A stretch of 41,573 nt of DNA from Marinilactibacillus kalidii (GCF_017599325.1 NZ_JAGFVM010000040.1:1-41573); one strand, 5' to 3'; positions 8,021 through 16,026 are shown, numbered from the stretch's first letter. Notes: generated by a model from the letters alone, not told the origin. Translations and numbers: made by a program.

Positions 8021-9658
8021 TTATTTATACTGATACATAAACCGTTCCATATAATAAATCAATGTTTGATTGTAAAAGCCAGGGAAGTAGAAGTCACTGG
8101 CGTGTTCACCGTAAGGCATACGCAGAATGGCGATTGATGGGTTGTTATTTTCCACATAGGCATCTTCAAATAACTCTGATACACGCGGGTCCACGATTGT
8201 GTCGTGTTGTCCTTGATAGACAAGTGCAGGCGGACTGTCTTCTTCTACAAGCATTGCAGGGTCAACGAGTGCGTCTTCACCCGTGATATTTTGGTATCCT
8301 GCTAATCCATTTGCTGGATAAATCGGAATAATACCACTGACGGTCAAGCGTTCATCTAATAGATCTGTATATTGACCACTAGCTAATCCAAGTGCGACAG
8401 CGTTAGCTAAATGGCCACCAGCTGAGCCACCTGAAACAAATACAGAATCAAGATTTGCGCCATATTCTTCTTGGTGATCAGCTAAGAAAGTGGTAAAGAT
8501 TCCTAAATGACGGACCATATCATCGATGGAGAAGTCACCAGCGATTTCATCAGGTACGGTCGCAAATTTCATGAATTGGTCTTGATCATTCAATCCATAT
8601 TGAACATCGAATACGACGTAACCTTGTGCTGCAAAGTATTTATTTACTTGCGAATAGTTTTCAGCACCTTTATCACCACTGTTCCAACCACCGCCATGAA
8701 TGCGGATCAAGGTTGCGCCCTCTCCAGGCAATTGTGCTGCATCCGTAGGTGGAGTGTAGGCGTCAAAGCGAAGCGATAGGCCATCGTCGACTCCTTCTGT
8801 TCCTTCGTAAAATAAAACATCTTCGGTTACATTGTAAGCGGTAGAAGGTGTACCAAAGAAATAATCAGGAATCGAAATCGGGCTGCTCATAAATAAAGGA
8901 TCATCTTCACCAATCGTATGCCAGTTTTCACCAAACGCTTCAGTGTAAGTGTCTTCTGATTTATCTAGTACAGAGAAGATTGTCGTCAACGGTAAACTGA
9001 AAAAGGCAAATAAAGATAGACCGAATACGGATAAGAGTAGTCCTGGCATTGAAGGTAATTTGATTGTTAACACTTTTATCAACAAGCCCGTAAGACTAAG
9101 GAAAATAAAACCATAGAACAAGCTATATTGAGAAATTAAAACTTGTAGTAAACCGACATCTAGGTTTGTTACCATTACGAAGGCAAGAAAAGTACCAAGC
9201 AGTAAGCATAAAGAAATAACGGTCGCTAGAATTCCTGTTACTATTTTCTTTGTTTTTTTAGTAGGTGCTTTTCTTAATGAATAGGGTCTATAAGTGGGTC
9301 GATCCACTTGTGGTTTTGGTTTCCACGTAATGAACATGCCTAATAGCATCATCACAAAAAGGATACCGATCGACAATAAACTTCTAGAGGTCTCATTGGT
9401 AGGCGAAAGGGAAGCAGCGGTGTTCAATAGCATCACTGCAAGTAAGCCTATACTAGAAAGTAGTAAGTAAAGCCAATCTATCTTTCTGAATGGACTCCCA
9501 ATTGTACTGGCAATGATATTACCAAGCAGTGTGAGGATCAGTAGTATGCCAAAAGCATTTGAAAGTATTGGATTTAACGGTACGAAAAGGTAAACAATAC
9601 TAAGTAAAAATACAACACTATTCATTGCAAATAAAGATTTAAAGAAAGGTTTCATCAT
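8021..9658 (-). CDS. membrane-anchored alpha/beta-hydrolase esterase
   Basis: 545 residues. The N-terminal half (about 1-235) has around seven hydrophobic spans. The C-terminal half is an esterase/lipase-type alpha/beta-hydrolase. It shows the oxyanion motif IRIHGGGW near residue 320, the nucleophile in FVSGGSAGGHLAN, the acid in GQHDTIVDPRV and the histidine in YGEHASDFYFP, so the catalytic set appears complete. The catalytic domain probably faces outward, which is inference. Two adjacent ATGs are possible starts; the second (9655) has better SD spacing. The substrate is probably a short acyl or acetyl ester. Confidence 0.8.
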   Translation of the reverse strand: MMKPFFKSLFAMNSVVFLLSIVYLFVPLNPILSNAFGILLILTLLGNIIASTIGSPFRKIDWLYLLLSSIGLLAVMLLNTAASLSPTNETSRSLLSIGILFVMMLLGMFITWKPKPQVDRPTYRPYSLRKAPTKKTKKIVTGILATVISLCLLLGTFLAFVMVTNLDVGLLQVLISQYSLFYGFIFLSLTGLLIKVLTIKLPSMPGLLLSVFGLSLFAFFSLPLTTIFSVLDKSEDTYTEAFGENWHTIGEDDPLFMSSPISIPDYFFGTPSTAYNVTEDVLFYEGTEGVDDGLSLRFDAYTPPTDAAQLPGEGATLIRIHGGGWNSGDKGAENYSQVNKYFAAQGYVVFDVQYGLNDQDQFMKFATVPDEIAGDFSIDDMVRHLGIFTTFLADHQEEYGANLDSVFVSGGSAGGHLANAVALGLASGQYTDLLDERLTVSGIIPIYPANGLAGYQNITGEDALVDPAMLVEEDSPPALVYQGQHDTIVDPRVSELFEDAYVENNNPSIAILRMPYGEHASDFYFPGFYNQTLIYYMERFMYQYK

Positions 9659-9671
9659 TTCACTCCAAGGT

Positions 9672-9695
9672 GTGATGATTTAATGAAGTCATCAC
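9672..9695. promoter_or_regulatory. palindrome upstream of the membrane esterase gene
   Basis: GTGATGA (9672-9678) and TCATCAC (9689-9695) form a perfect 7-base inverted repeat with a 10-base spacer, 14 bases upstream of the minus-strand esterase start. It could be an operator or a 5'-UTR hairpin. The rest of 9659-9972 holds nothing else I can assign. Confidence 0.35.
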
Positions 9696-9972
9696 TGATA
9701 GTTTGTGCACAATTCATTGTATGCAATAAATGAAGGAGTTGCAAATGAAGGGGTTTATAAATCTAGTATGATAGCATAGATAAAATTCAAGTTAGTAAAT
9801 AGCTTTAACCGTGTAATTGCTTAGTAAAATCTTTTTATTGTAGCGGCATAAAGGTACATCTGTTTTAGAAAACAATTTGCATCAATAATAAAATAGGACA
9901 TTCTAATGAGAGTACAAAAAATAACAGTAGAGTAAAATAAGAGGCAAATCGTTATACTATCTATTTTTGTAA

Positions 9973-10265
9973 ATGGATAAAAAAAAGAGTCTAATGACGA
10001 GAGAGAGTTCTTTGGTAAAAGAAGGTTGGACATTTTTTCAACATGCAAAGAAGCTTGGAGATGTTCACTTGTGGGATGGACTAGATGCCTCTTACTTATA
10101 CAAAGCTTCTGCCACTTTAACAGAGAGTGGGGATCAAGCGAAAAGCCGATTTGGTTGCCGAACTATAGAAATAGATTCAGAAAAAGGCTTTTTTTAAACG
10201 GAAGAGCTTATTTACTCAACAGGGTATCTAGACATCAAGATCGCTTGTTACAGGGTAATAGTTAA
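9973..10265 (+). pseudogene. GH2 beta-galactosidase remnant, frameshifted
   Basis: Two overlapping frames together recover a stretch of a family 2 beta-galactosidase. Frame one reads HLWDGLDASYLYKASATLT, then SRFGCRTIEIDSEKGFF and a stop at 10197. The next frame continues LNGRAYLLNRVSRHQDRLLQG and stops at 10265. This matches the LacZ passage around LW...NLY, GFR...I and LNGKP...RGVNRHE, at the join of the immunoglobulin-like domain and the barrel. The break falls in a run of seven T at about 10189-10195; eight would restore the frame. Nearly all of the enzyme is missing, so this is a relic rather than a working gene. Confidence 0.8.
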
Positions 10266-10269
10266 AATG

Positions 10270-10293
10270 AAAAATACCCTAGGAAGTATTTTT
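10270..10293 (+). terminator. possible A/T-rich terminator hairpin
   Basis: AAAAATAC (10270-10277) pairs with GTATTTTT (10286-10293) around an 8-base loop, just after the beta-galactosidase relic. The stem is weak and A/T-rich. Confidence 0.3.
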
Positions 10294-10330
10294 CGGAGTA
10301 ACGTTGCACTTTTCTAACAATTCAAGATAC

Positions 10331-10373
10331 AAAAACCCCCAGAAGTTAGAATGTTTACGCTATCTTCTGGGGG
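10331..10373 (-). terminator. intrinsic terminator of the regulator-peptide operon
   Basis: On the minus strand CCCCCAGAAG (10373-10364) pairs with CTTCTGGGGG (10345-10336), followed by five T. This strong terminator sits 33 bases beyond the stop of the small signal-peptide gene, which supports that gene being the last of the regulator transcript. Confidence 0.85.
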
Positions 10374-10405
10374 CGGCACCTTATCATTTACTAGTGAGCT
10401 TTTAT

Positions 10406-10546
10406 TTATAGTTTTTGAAAATAGCTATTGCTCTGTACGGGAAAAGGTGGAAGTCTTCCTCCGTCAGCTGATTCTAATTCTGAAGCTGTTGATAATAGAT
10501 TAAATAAGGCAATGAACATAAAAGCTCTAAGCAAGGTTTTTTTCAA
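10406..10546 (-). CDS. PapR-like secreted signalling pro-peptide (46 aa)
   Basis: Found by reading the minus strand after the regulator. A TTG start at 10546 is preceded by AAGGAGGTG with 7 bases spacing and opens a 46-codon frame. The product begins MKKTLLR, has the hydrophobic core AFMFIALFNLLS, a likely signal-peptidase region near STASE, and the tail ADGGRLPPFPVQSNSYFQKL. This is the make-up of PapR-type pro-peptides: about 48 residues, Sec signal, active heptapeptide near the end. The gene overlaps the last 20 bases of the PlcR-like regulator, as expected for an RRNPP receptor-peptide pair, and is followed by a terminator. By analogy the mature piece would come from the tail, perhaps around RLPPFPV. 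The exact mature form is unknown. Confidence 0.75.
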   Translation of the reverse strand: MKKTLLRAFMFIALFNLLSTASELESADGGRLPPFPVQSNSYFQKL

Positions 10547-11408
10547 TGTTTTTCACCTCCTTATTCTCAATTTCTTCAATCCTCAAGTTAGCCATTAAGC
10601 TAAACTTAGAATTTTCTTGTATTTCAAAAAGAGAGTGGGCTATTTTGTAAGATCTAACTGCTTCTTCGGATTGATTTAACTTATTCAGGATATATCCCTT
10701 ATGATAATATAAATCAGCTAAACCTATTATGGAATTACTTTTTTTTGAGATATCTATTCCGTGAAAAACTAACTCTAGAGCCTCTTCATTATTATCAAGC
10801 CTTTCTAAACATAATGAGTAATTTATTAGTAGTTTTATCTTGGACTTTATTGCAATGCTATCAGAGAACCATTTTTTACTTATTTCAAAATATTTTTTAG
10901 CTTTTTCTAAATTATTCATTTCGTAATGGACAATTCCTATACTACAGGTAACATCTACAGCAAAATCGGGTGGTAGTTCACATGTATTTAAGCTGTTAAA
11001 TTCACTTATTGCTCTATCTGGATTGTCTTCATTATAGTAAAATAGTAAGCCTTTAATCCAACGAAAGTAAAACGCATAACACTTCTGTTTATGATCATTA
11101 ATGATTTCAGCGTTAGATTTAACAATAAGCTCAATCATTTCGTAATCTCTTTTAGATAGGCTAAGGTCAATCATATTCCTTATTTCTTCAATCTTTTTAT
11201 CTGCAGTTGCTTTCATACCTTTATCTTTAAAAGAGATGAGGTCAGCACTCAGACGCTCTCCGAGTTTTGTCAAAATGACAGAATTAGGAATGATTTCATC
11301 ATTCTCAATTTTGCTAATCAAAGTCTGAGCACATATATCCGAGGCGAGTTGTACTTGGGTTAAATTAAGCTCTTTTCTAATTCTCTTTATTTCTTTTCCA
11401 AGGCTCAT
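10527..11408 (-). CDS. PlcR-like RRNPP quorum-sensing regulator
   Basis: 293 residues from the preferred start. Residues about 4-60 form an XRE-type helix-turn-helix (LGKEIKRIRKELNLTQVQLA then TLISKIENDEIIPNSVILTK) that resembles the PlcR HTH closely. The rest is helical repeats with TPR character (for example KAKKYFEISKKWF, YYHKGYILNKLNQSEEAVRSY), the peptide-binding part of RRNPP proteins. The frame extends to a GTG at 11432, but AGGAG sits inside those codons and 10 bases before the ATG at 11408, so the ATG is chosen. The gene diverges from the lanthipeptide precursor and is followed by an overlapping signal-peptide gene. It probably binds the re-imported peptide and controls the lan promoter. 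Confidence 0.85.
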   Translation of the reverse strand: MSLGKEIKRIRKELNLTQVQLASDICAQTLISKIENDEIIPNSVILTKLGERLSADLISFKDKGMKATADKKIEEIRNMIDLSLSKRDYEMIELIVKSNAEIINDHKQKCYAFYFRWIKGLLFYYNEDNPDRAISEFNSLNTCELPPDFAVDVTCSIGIVHYEMNNLEKAKKYFEISKKWFSDSIAIKSKIKLLINYSLCLERLDNNEEALELVFHGIDISKKSNSIIGLADLYYHKGYILNKLNQSEEAVRSYKIAHSLFEIQENSKFSLMANLRIEEIENKEVKNIEKNLA

Positions 11409-11446
11409 AATTTTTCTACTCCTAATTTTCACTAATATTTCATCTA

Positions 11447-11475
11447 ATTATATTAATATTCTAAAAATTAGTCAA
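11447..11475 (-). promoter_or_regulatory. sigma-A promoter of the PlcR-like regulator
   Basis: On the minus strand TTGACT (11475-11470) and TATAAT (11452-11447) are separated by 17 bases. Transcription would start near 11440, giving a leader of about 30 bases to the ATG at 11408. The match is near consensus. Confidence 0.75.
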
Positions 11476-11507
11476 TTTATTTTAATAAATATATTGATTT
11501 ACTAATT
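11466..11507. promoter_or_regulatory. palindromic operator candidate between divergent promoters
   Basis: A perfect core ATTTATT-TT-AATAAAT (11475-11490) lies between the two -35 boxes. Wider arms AATTAGT-CAAT (11466-11476) and ATTG-(4)-ACTAATT (11493-11507) extend over both -35 boxes. The core centre is about 46 bases upstream of the predicted precursor transcription start, where class II activators bind. It is the natural site for the PlcR-like regulator and could give both activation and autoregulation. It does not match the TATG...CATA PlcR box. In such A/T-rich DNA chance palindromes are possible. Confidence 0.5.
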
Positions 11508-11522
11508 TAAATTTAATATAAT
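11494..11522 (+). promoter_or_regulatory. sigma-A promoter of the lanthipeptide precursor
   Basis: TTGATT (11494-11499) and a perfect TATAAT (11517-11522) are separated by 17 bases. The start would be near 11529, giving a leader of about 50 bases to the precursor ATG at 11580. Confidence 0.75.
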
Positions 11523-11579
11523 TGCTTTATTGGATTAATATTACATAATAATTCAAAATAATATTAGGAGGTGCTATTT

Positions 11580-11717
11580 ATGGAAAATCTATTAGAAGTA
11601 GAAGTTGTAGAACAAGAAGTTGAAATGTTTAACGACGTTGAGAGCGCAAGTCTACGTAGTAACTACTCTACATGTTCATGTTCTCCTCAACCAACACCTT
11701 GTCCAATCAGACCATAA
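11580..11717 (+). CDS. lanA: class I lanthipeptide precursor peptide (45 aa)
   Basis: ATG follows AGGAGGTG by 6 bases. The acidic leader (MENLLEVEVVEQEVEM) has a FND element (residues 17-19) comparable to the FNLD box of class I leaders. SASLR (22-26) resembles the ASPR site of nisin. Cleavage after Arg26 would leave the 19-residue core SNYSTCSCSPQPTPCPIRP, with three Cys and six Ser/Thr, enough for three (methyl)lanthionines. The proline-rich tail is unusual and I do not recognise a named lantibiotic. The gene heads the lanB-lanC operon, separated by an attenuator. The processing site and ring pattern are inference. Confidence 0.85.
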   Translation: MENLLEVEVVEQEVEMFNDVESASLRSNYSTCSCSPQPTPCPIRP

Positions 11718-11726
11718 TAAAAATAG

Positions 11727-11767
11727 AGAGGTGTATACATAGAAAAATAGTATACACCTCTTAATTT
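11727..11767 (+). terminator. attenuator hairpin between precursor and lanB
   Basis: AGAGGTGTATAC (11727-11738) pairs perfectly with GTATACACCTCT (11750-11761) around an 11-base loop, followed by TAATTTTT. There is no obvious second promoter before lanB (11826). This is therefore probably a leaky terminator giving much more precursor than enzyme message, as is common in lantibiotic operons. Confidence 0.75.
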
Positions 11768-11825
11768 TTATACATCTATAGTCAAATACTAATTGCGTTA
11801 ATGCATTATTCCTGGAGGATATGAA

Positions 11826-14789
11826 ATGAAGTTGATAAATGACAACATCCAAACTGGAGATTACATAGTTGAAAGAAAACCATTACTTAATATTAAAAAT
11901 AAAATTGAAGATACTAACATACTATCTGTTTCACAAGCAGATAGTATAATGAGCTTTTGGGAAAATGAAGATATTAAGAAAGCGATACATAGCTCTAATA
12001 CTGGATTGTTCTATAGTCTTAATAATTTCAATGATTTAAGTAAAAAAAAGAAAAAAGGCGCTATATTATCTTTAACGAATTATTTACTCCGTATGCACAC
12101 AAGACCAACTCCATTCGGACTCGCTGCTTCTTTTAATATGCAAAGCCTTAACACAATGGGTAGTACAGAGAAAAGCAAATATGTAAATATTTCCATTAGT
12201 AGTCAACTAATGGAAAAAATTGTATCGACCTGTGAAGATGATTCTATGATTGTGGAGGCACTACGGTTGAAGGTCAATCCTTTACATTTGAAGCGTGAAA
12301 AAGAAGTAATCTTTTTATATAGAGATACAGATAGTACAACAAGCAGTATTAGTAAATTAAAATCCAATGAACTAATTGAATTACTTATATCTACGTGTCA
12401 TGAGTTTGTTCACTTTCAAGATATTTTCAAGATGGTGAAGGTACAATTCGAGGAGATAGAAATTCCTACTTTTACTCAATTTGTAAAGAAACTACTACGC
12501 AATGATTTTTTAATCTCGAATTGCAGAAGATCTTTATCAGAAGAAAATCCGCTCAGCGAAATATTGACTATTTTAGAGTCAATCAGTCCAAGTAGTGAAA
12601 ATCTTGTTAAATTAGTTAGCGAGTTGAAAGAAATACGAAGTTACACAAATACTATAAACCATGAAGACTACTTTAAAGTCGTAAACAGTTTCGATACCAA
12701 CCAAAATAATTTTGCCATAATTAATGAGCCATCTTTTAATAAATGGTTCAATATTGTATTGATAAAGGAAGAAGAAATACTTAATACTAAATTAATTTCT
12801 CATTCTATAGAAATCATTGATGAGTACTTATCGTATTTTTCTAACTGGAATACTCATAATCTAATTCCTAAAAGCTTAGTAGAATTCTTTATAGGTCGAT
12901 TTGGTCATGAATTAGTTTCAGTGAAAACGTTAGTTTATGATTCTGATTTCTACGAGGAACTTATTAAAGAAAAAGAGGTTGATCTGGTAAATGATAACTA
13001 CTATTTATTAAAAGATAAAATCATAGAGGCTATTTATAATAAAGAAAAAATAGTTTACATTGATGATTCTTTACTCTCTGAGTTAAAAGATCCTAACGAG
13101 ACTAATGATTATATTAAACCGAATGGCTACGAGTTAATTTGTTATTTGACAGACGAGTTATGTATTCTAGAAAAAGGTATAGGTAGCAATGCTTTAGGAA
13201 AGTTAAATGGACGTTTTTTAAATAGTTTGGATACCTTAAAAAAAGACAATTATCAAAAAGAATTAAGTAACTTACTATTTGAAGAATACAATGAGAATTA
13301 CATTCTTGCTGAAATAACCTGTAGCCCTTACGACTCGAAAATGGGAAATATACTATCGTCCTCGTCAATTTTTAAGTATGAAATTCCACTTAATACTGTG
13401 GAAACGAAGGGTAAAATTCCTATTTCACTAGATGACTTATATTTAGGCATTGACAATAACTCATTTTACATATGGTCAAAATCTTTACAAAAAAGAATAA
13501 TACCCTATCAATCTAATTCTGCAGCACTAAACAGTAAATTACCTAGAATGTATTTATTTTTATCAAAATTGGGTTTAGATATGCAATCATTAATTAGCGA
13601 TATCAGTACTCTACCTGAACTTCAATTACCATATTTACCAGAAATTAGATATAAGAATGTTGTTGTTCGAAGAGCCGAATGGAAGGTAGATAGTAAAATT
13701 ATTAAAGCGGCCAAAAACGGCCATAATTTCAAAGAAAGGATGAATTTCTGGAGAAATAGATATAGCGTTCCGCAAATAATCGGACTCTCTAAAGGTGATT
13801 CACCCACAGTATATAATTTAGAAAACGACTTGCACCTTGAACTGCTATGTAAGGAACTAAAAAATAGCGAAGCTGAGTCATCATATTATGTTTTTATTGA
13901 TGTGAAATATCAGTTAAAGCATGGTGCTTTTTCGCAACATATTATAGAAGTTGGAAATGCAACATACTCTCCCAAAAAAATCACCAGTATAGCCTATAGA
14001 AAAGAGAAGCAATCTAACGCTATATTGTCAATAAAGGACAATTGGATATATTTAAAGATTTATTTTAATCGTTTTCAAAATTTTGAGGACTCAATTCTTC
14101 CTAAACTAATTATAGAAAAATACAAAGTGGATCTTGATCAATGGTTTTTTGTGAGATATAAAGACGAGAAAGATCATATTCGGCTAAGATTCAAAGTGAA
14201 TGAAGACAAGGATATAGCGTCTATTTTAAGGAAACTTACTATTGATTTAGATAAACTGATTTATGATCATCAAGTTGACAGCTATACTTTAGATCTATTT
14301 GAACCTGAGTACTCTAGGTATGGTGGAGAACAAAGATTCAAACTGATGCTGGAATGGTTTCAGGAAGATAGTGAGTGGTTCTTCAGAAAAGGTAAAAACA
14401 CTAAAGTGCCAGAAGTGGTTTATAGTACTTTTCTAATTTTAAACAAACTAGGTCTAACTAACTATGAGATAAACGAGGTTTTCAAAGTTTACTCCTTGAG
14501 TACTAAGAAAGAGTATAGATTGGTTAAGAATTCACTTTACAAACTTGAAAATTCCTATGATGCAGACAATAGAACAAGAAAAGTTGGGGAAAAACTCCTT
14601 GAACTAAAAGCAAGTTTATCGTCTATGTATCACGAAGAATCAAGAGAGATTATTTTAAGTTTAGTGCACATGCACATCAATAGACATCTAGGTATTGATC
14701 GAGAAAAAGAATTTCAAGTTTATGGCTTAGTATCTAATTTTGCATTATCAATGCATTACTTAAAAGGAGACGCAAAAGATGGTAAGTGA
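11826..14789 (+). CDS. lanB: class I lanthipeptide dehydratase LanB
   Basis: 987 residues, full length for an undivided LanB. The N-terminal glutamylation domain carries the HTRPTPFGLAASF motif (Arg93-Gly98). The C-terminal glutamate-elimination (SpaB_C) domain spans about 738-980 and shows WFFVRYKDEKDHIRLRF and FEPEYSRYGGEQRF. LanB enzymes use glutamyl-tRNA to glutamylate Ser/Thr of the precursor and then eliminate to dehydro-residues. Both domains in one chain argue against a thiopeptide-type split system. SD GGAGG is 7 bases before ATG. The 3' end overlaps lanC by 11 bases, suggesting translational coupling. Confidence 0.93.
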   Translation: MKLINDNIQTGDYIVERKPLLNIKNKIEDTNILSVSQADSIMSFWENEDIKKAIHSSNTGLFYSLNNFNDLSKKKKKGAILSLTNYLLRMHTRPTPFGLAASFNMQSLNTMGSTEKSKYVNISISSQLMEKIVSTCEDDSMIVEALRLKVNPLHLKREKEVIFLYRDTDSTTSSISKLKSNELIELLISTCHEFVHFQDIFKMVKVQFEEIEIPTFTQFVKKLLRNDFLISNCRRSLSEENPLSEILTILESISPSSENLVKLVSELKEIRSYTNTINHEDYFKVVNSFDTNQNNFAIINEPSFNKWFNIVLIKEEEILNTKLISHSIEIIDEYLSYFSNWNTHNLIPKSLVEFFIGRFGHELVSVKTLVYDSDFYEELIKEKEVDLVNDNYYLLKDKIIEAIYNKEKIVYIDDSLLSELKDPNETNDYIKPNGYELICYLTDELCILEKGIGSNALGKLNGRFLNSLDTLKKDNYQKELSNLLFEEYNENYILAEITCSPYDSKMGNILSSSSIFKYEIPLNTVETKGKIPISLDDLYLGIDNNSFYIWSKSLQKRIIPYQSNSAALNSKLPRMYLFLSKLGLDMQSLISDISTLPELQLPYLPEIRYKNVVVRRAEWKVDSKIIKAAKNGHNFKERMNFWRNRYSVPQIIGLSKGDSPTVYNLENDLHLELLCKELKNSEAESSYYVFIDVKYQLKHGAFSQHIIEVGNATYSPKKITSIAYRKEKQSNAILSIKDNWIYLKIYFNRFQNFEDSILPKLIIEKYKVDLDQWFFVRYKDEKDHIRLRFKVNEDKDIASILRKLTIDLDKLIYDHQVDSYTLDLFEPEYSRYGGEQRFKLMLEWFQEDSEWFFRKGKNTKVPEVVYSTFLILNKLGLTNYEINEVFKVYSLSTKKEYRLVKNSLYKLENSYDADNRTRKVGEKLLELKASLSSMYHEESREIILSLVHMHINRHLGIDREKEFQVYGLVSNFALSMHYLKGDAKDGK

Positions 14790-16011
14790 ATATAAGGTTA
14801 TAGGGGATGCAGAGGACTTTGCTGCTCATTATTTGAAAAATAAGCTATACAATACACCTGATAAATTAACCCTAGGGGACGGATTGCCAGGTTTCTGTCT
14901 TTTATTATCAGAAATATCTAGTGGTAGTAATTACTTTACTGGAGTTAAGGATGAACTCGTAATCGATATAGTTAGTGAAATGAATAAAACGAAGTTGAAT
15001 TTGTCGTTATGGAGCGGTCTATGCGGAGTAGCTGTTGGTATATCAGCTCTTAATACCGATGGTAGATACAATAAGATACTAATGAAAATTGAGAAAAGTA
15101 TTATTGCATCATTGAAGTTATACTTTAAAAATAATGATCTTGATAAAGCCAAATTAGAGAACAACATGTTCAAGTATTACGATTTATTCTCTGGTTTCTC
15201 TGGAGTATTAGTATATTTAGTAAATAGTAATGTGCAAATTTTTGAAAAAGAGCGTAAAGACTTGATTGCTAATATATTGAGATACTTCTCATTATTGACA
15301 AAATATTCGGTATATAAGGATAATAAAGTTAGAAATTATACAATTCTCGAGAAAAACATGACCGATAGTATGAAAAATGATTTTAATCATAATGTCGTAA
15401 TCCTTGGTAAATCTCACGGTATTTCAAGTGTTTTATCGTCAGTTAATATGATTCACAAAAGTGATCAGTCTGATTTAAGTGAGAATATAAAAGAAATTCT
15501 CGTAGACGAAATAGAAAAAACCTATGATAGAAATTGTATTTTTCCGACCTTTCTATCTAATAATGAATCAATGCAAAAAGAAACGTTTATCAACAATTCT
15601 TGGTGTTATGGTAGTTTTCCAATTTTAAATACATTAATGAGCGTGGAAAGTGCTGATATATATTTAAGAAGGCATATCGAATTTTTAGAATCTGATGATT
15701 CTTATATATCAGGTTATAACAATGTAGATATATTTTGCCATGGTAAGTCAGGATTGGCATATTTAATCCATAATTATTACCTGAGCACAGGTGAGCCTTT
15801 AGCTCTCAAGAAAAGACAACAGCTTATATCAGAATTAAGTGAAGTTGAGACTGGAAAGAGCATTTTGAAGTATAGAGATGAGAAAGATAATAAATCTACG
15901 AGGAAAGTTGGTCTTTTAGAAGGACAGATTGGGGTTCATTTAGCGCTAATTAATATATTGAAAGAAAAAAGATTTGATTTGGACTGGATTTTCTTAGTCG
16001 ATAATCTATAA
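14779..16011 (+). CDS. lanC: lanthipeptide cyclase LanC
   Basis: 410 residues. The zinc ligands of the LanC family are present: Cys276 in NNSWCYGSF, and Cys320-His321 in DIFCHGKSG. His213 in GKSHGISSV matches the catalytic histidine region. LanC adds cysteine thiols to dehydro-residues to form the thioether rings. AAAGGAG lies within the end of lanB before this ATG. The C-terminal LLEGQIGVHLAL motif also fits the family. Confidence 0.92.
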   Translation: MVSEYKVIGDAEDFAAHYLKNKLYNTPDKLTLGDGLPGFCLLLSEISSGSNYFTGVKDELVIDIVSEMNKTKLNLSLWSGLCGVAVGISALNTDGRYNKILMKIEKSIIASLKLYFKNNDLDKAKLENNMFKYYDLFSGFSGVLVYLVNSNVQIFEKERKDLIANILRYFSLLTKYSVYKDNKVRNYTILEKNMTDSMKNDFNHNVVILGKSHGISSVLSSVNMIHKSDQSDLSENIKEILVDEIEKTYDRNCIFPTFLSNNESMQKETFINNSWCYGSFPILNTLMSVESADIYLRRHIEFLESDDSYISGYNNVDIFCHGKSGLAYLIHNYYLSTGEPLALKKRQQLISELSEVETGKSILKYRDEKDNKSTRKVGLLEGQIGVHLALINILKEKRFDLDWIFLVDNL

Positions 16012-16026
16012 GAAAGGAGAAATAAA

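Noticed and set aside
9821-10048. 75-codon minus-strand frame as a gene
   Set aside because: No convincing SD, A/T-rich low-complexity translation, and it overlaps the GH2 relic on the other strand.
10026-10265. 79-codon frame as an independent gene
   Set aside because: It is the second frame of the frameshifted beta-galactosidase relic, not a separate gene.
11409-11432. GTG at 11432 as the regulator start
   Set aside because: The SD AGGAG would lie inside the coding sequence; ATG 11408 is correctly spaced from it.
11580-11717. Thiopeptide reading of the precursor (acidic leader, STCSCS-like core)
   Set aside because: No YcaO cyclodehydratase, dehydrogenase or pyridine synthase is present; LanB is undivided and a true LanC is encoded, so a class I lanthipeptide fits better.
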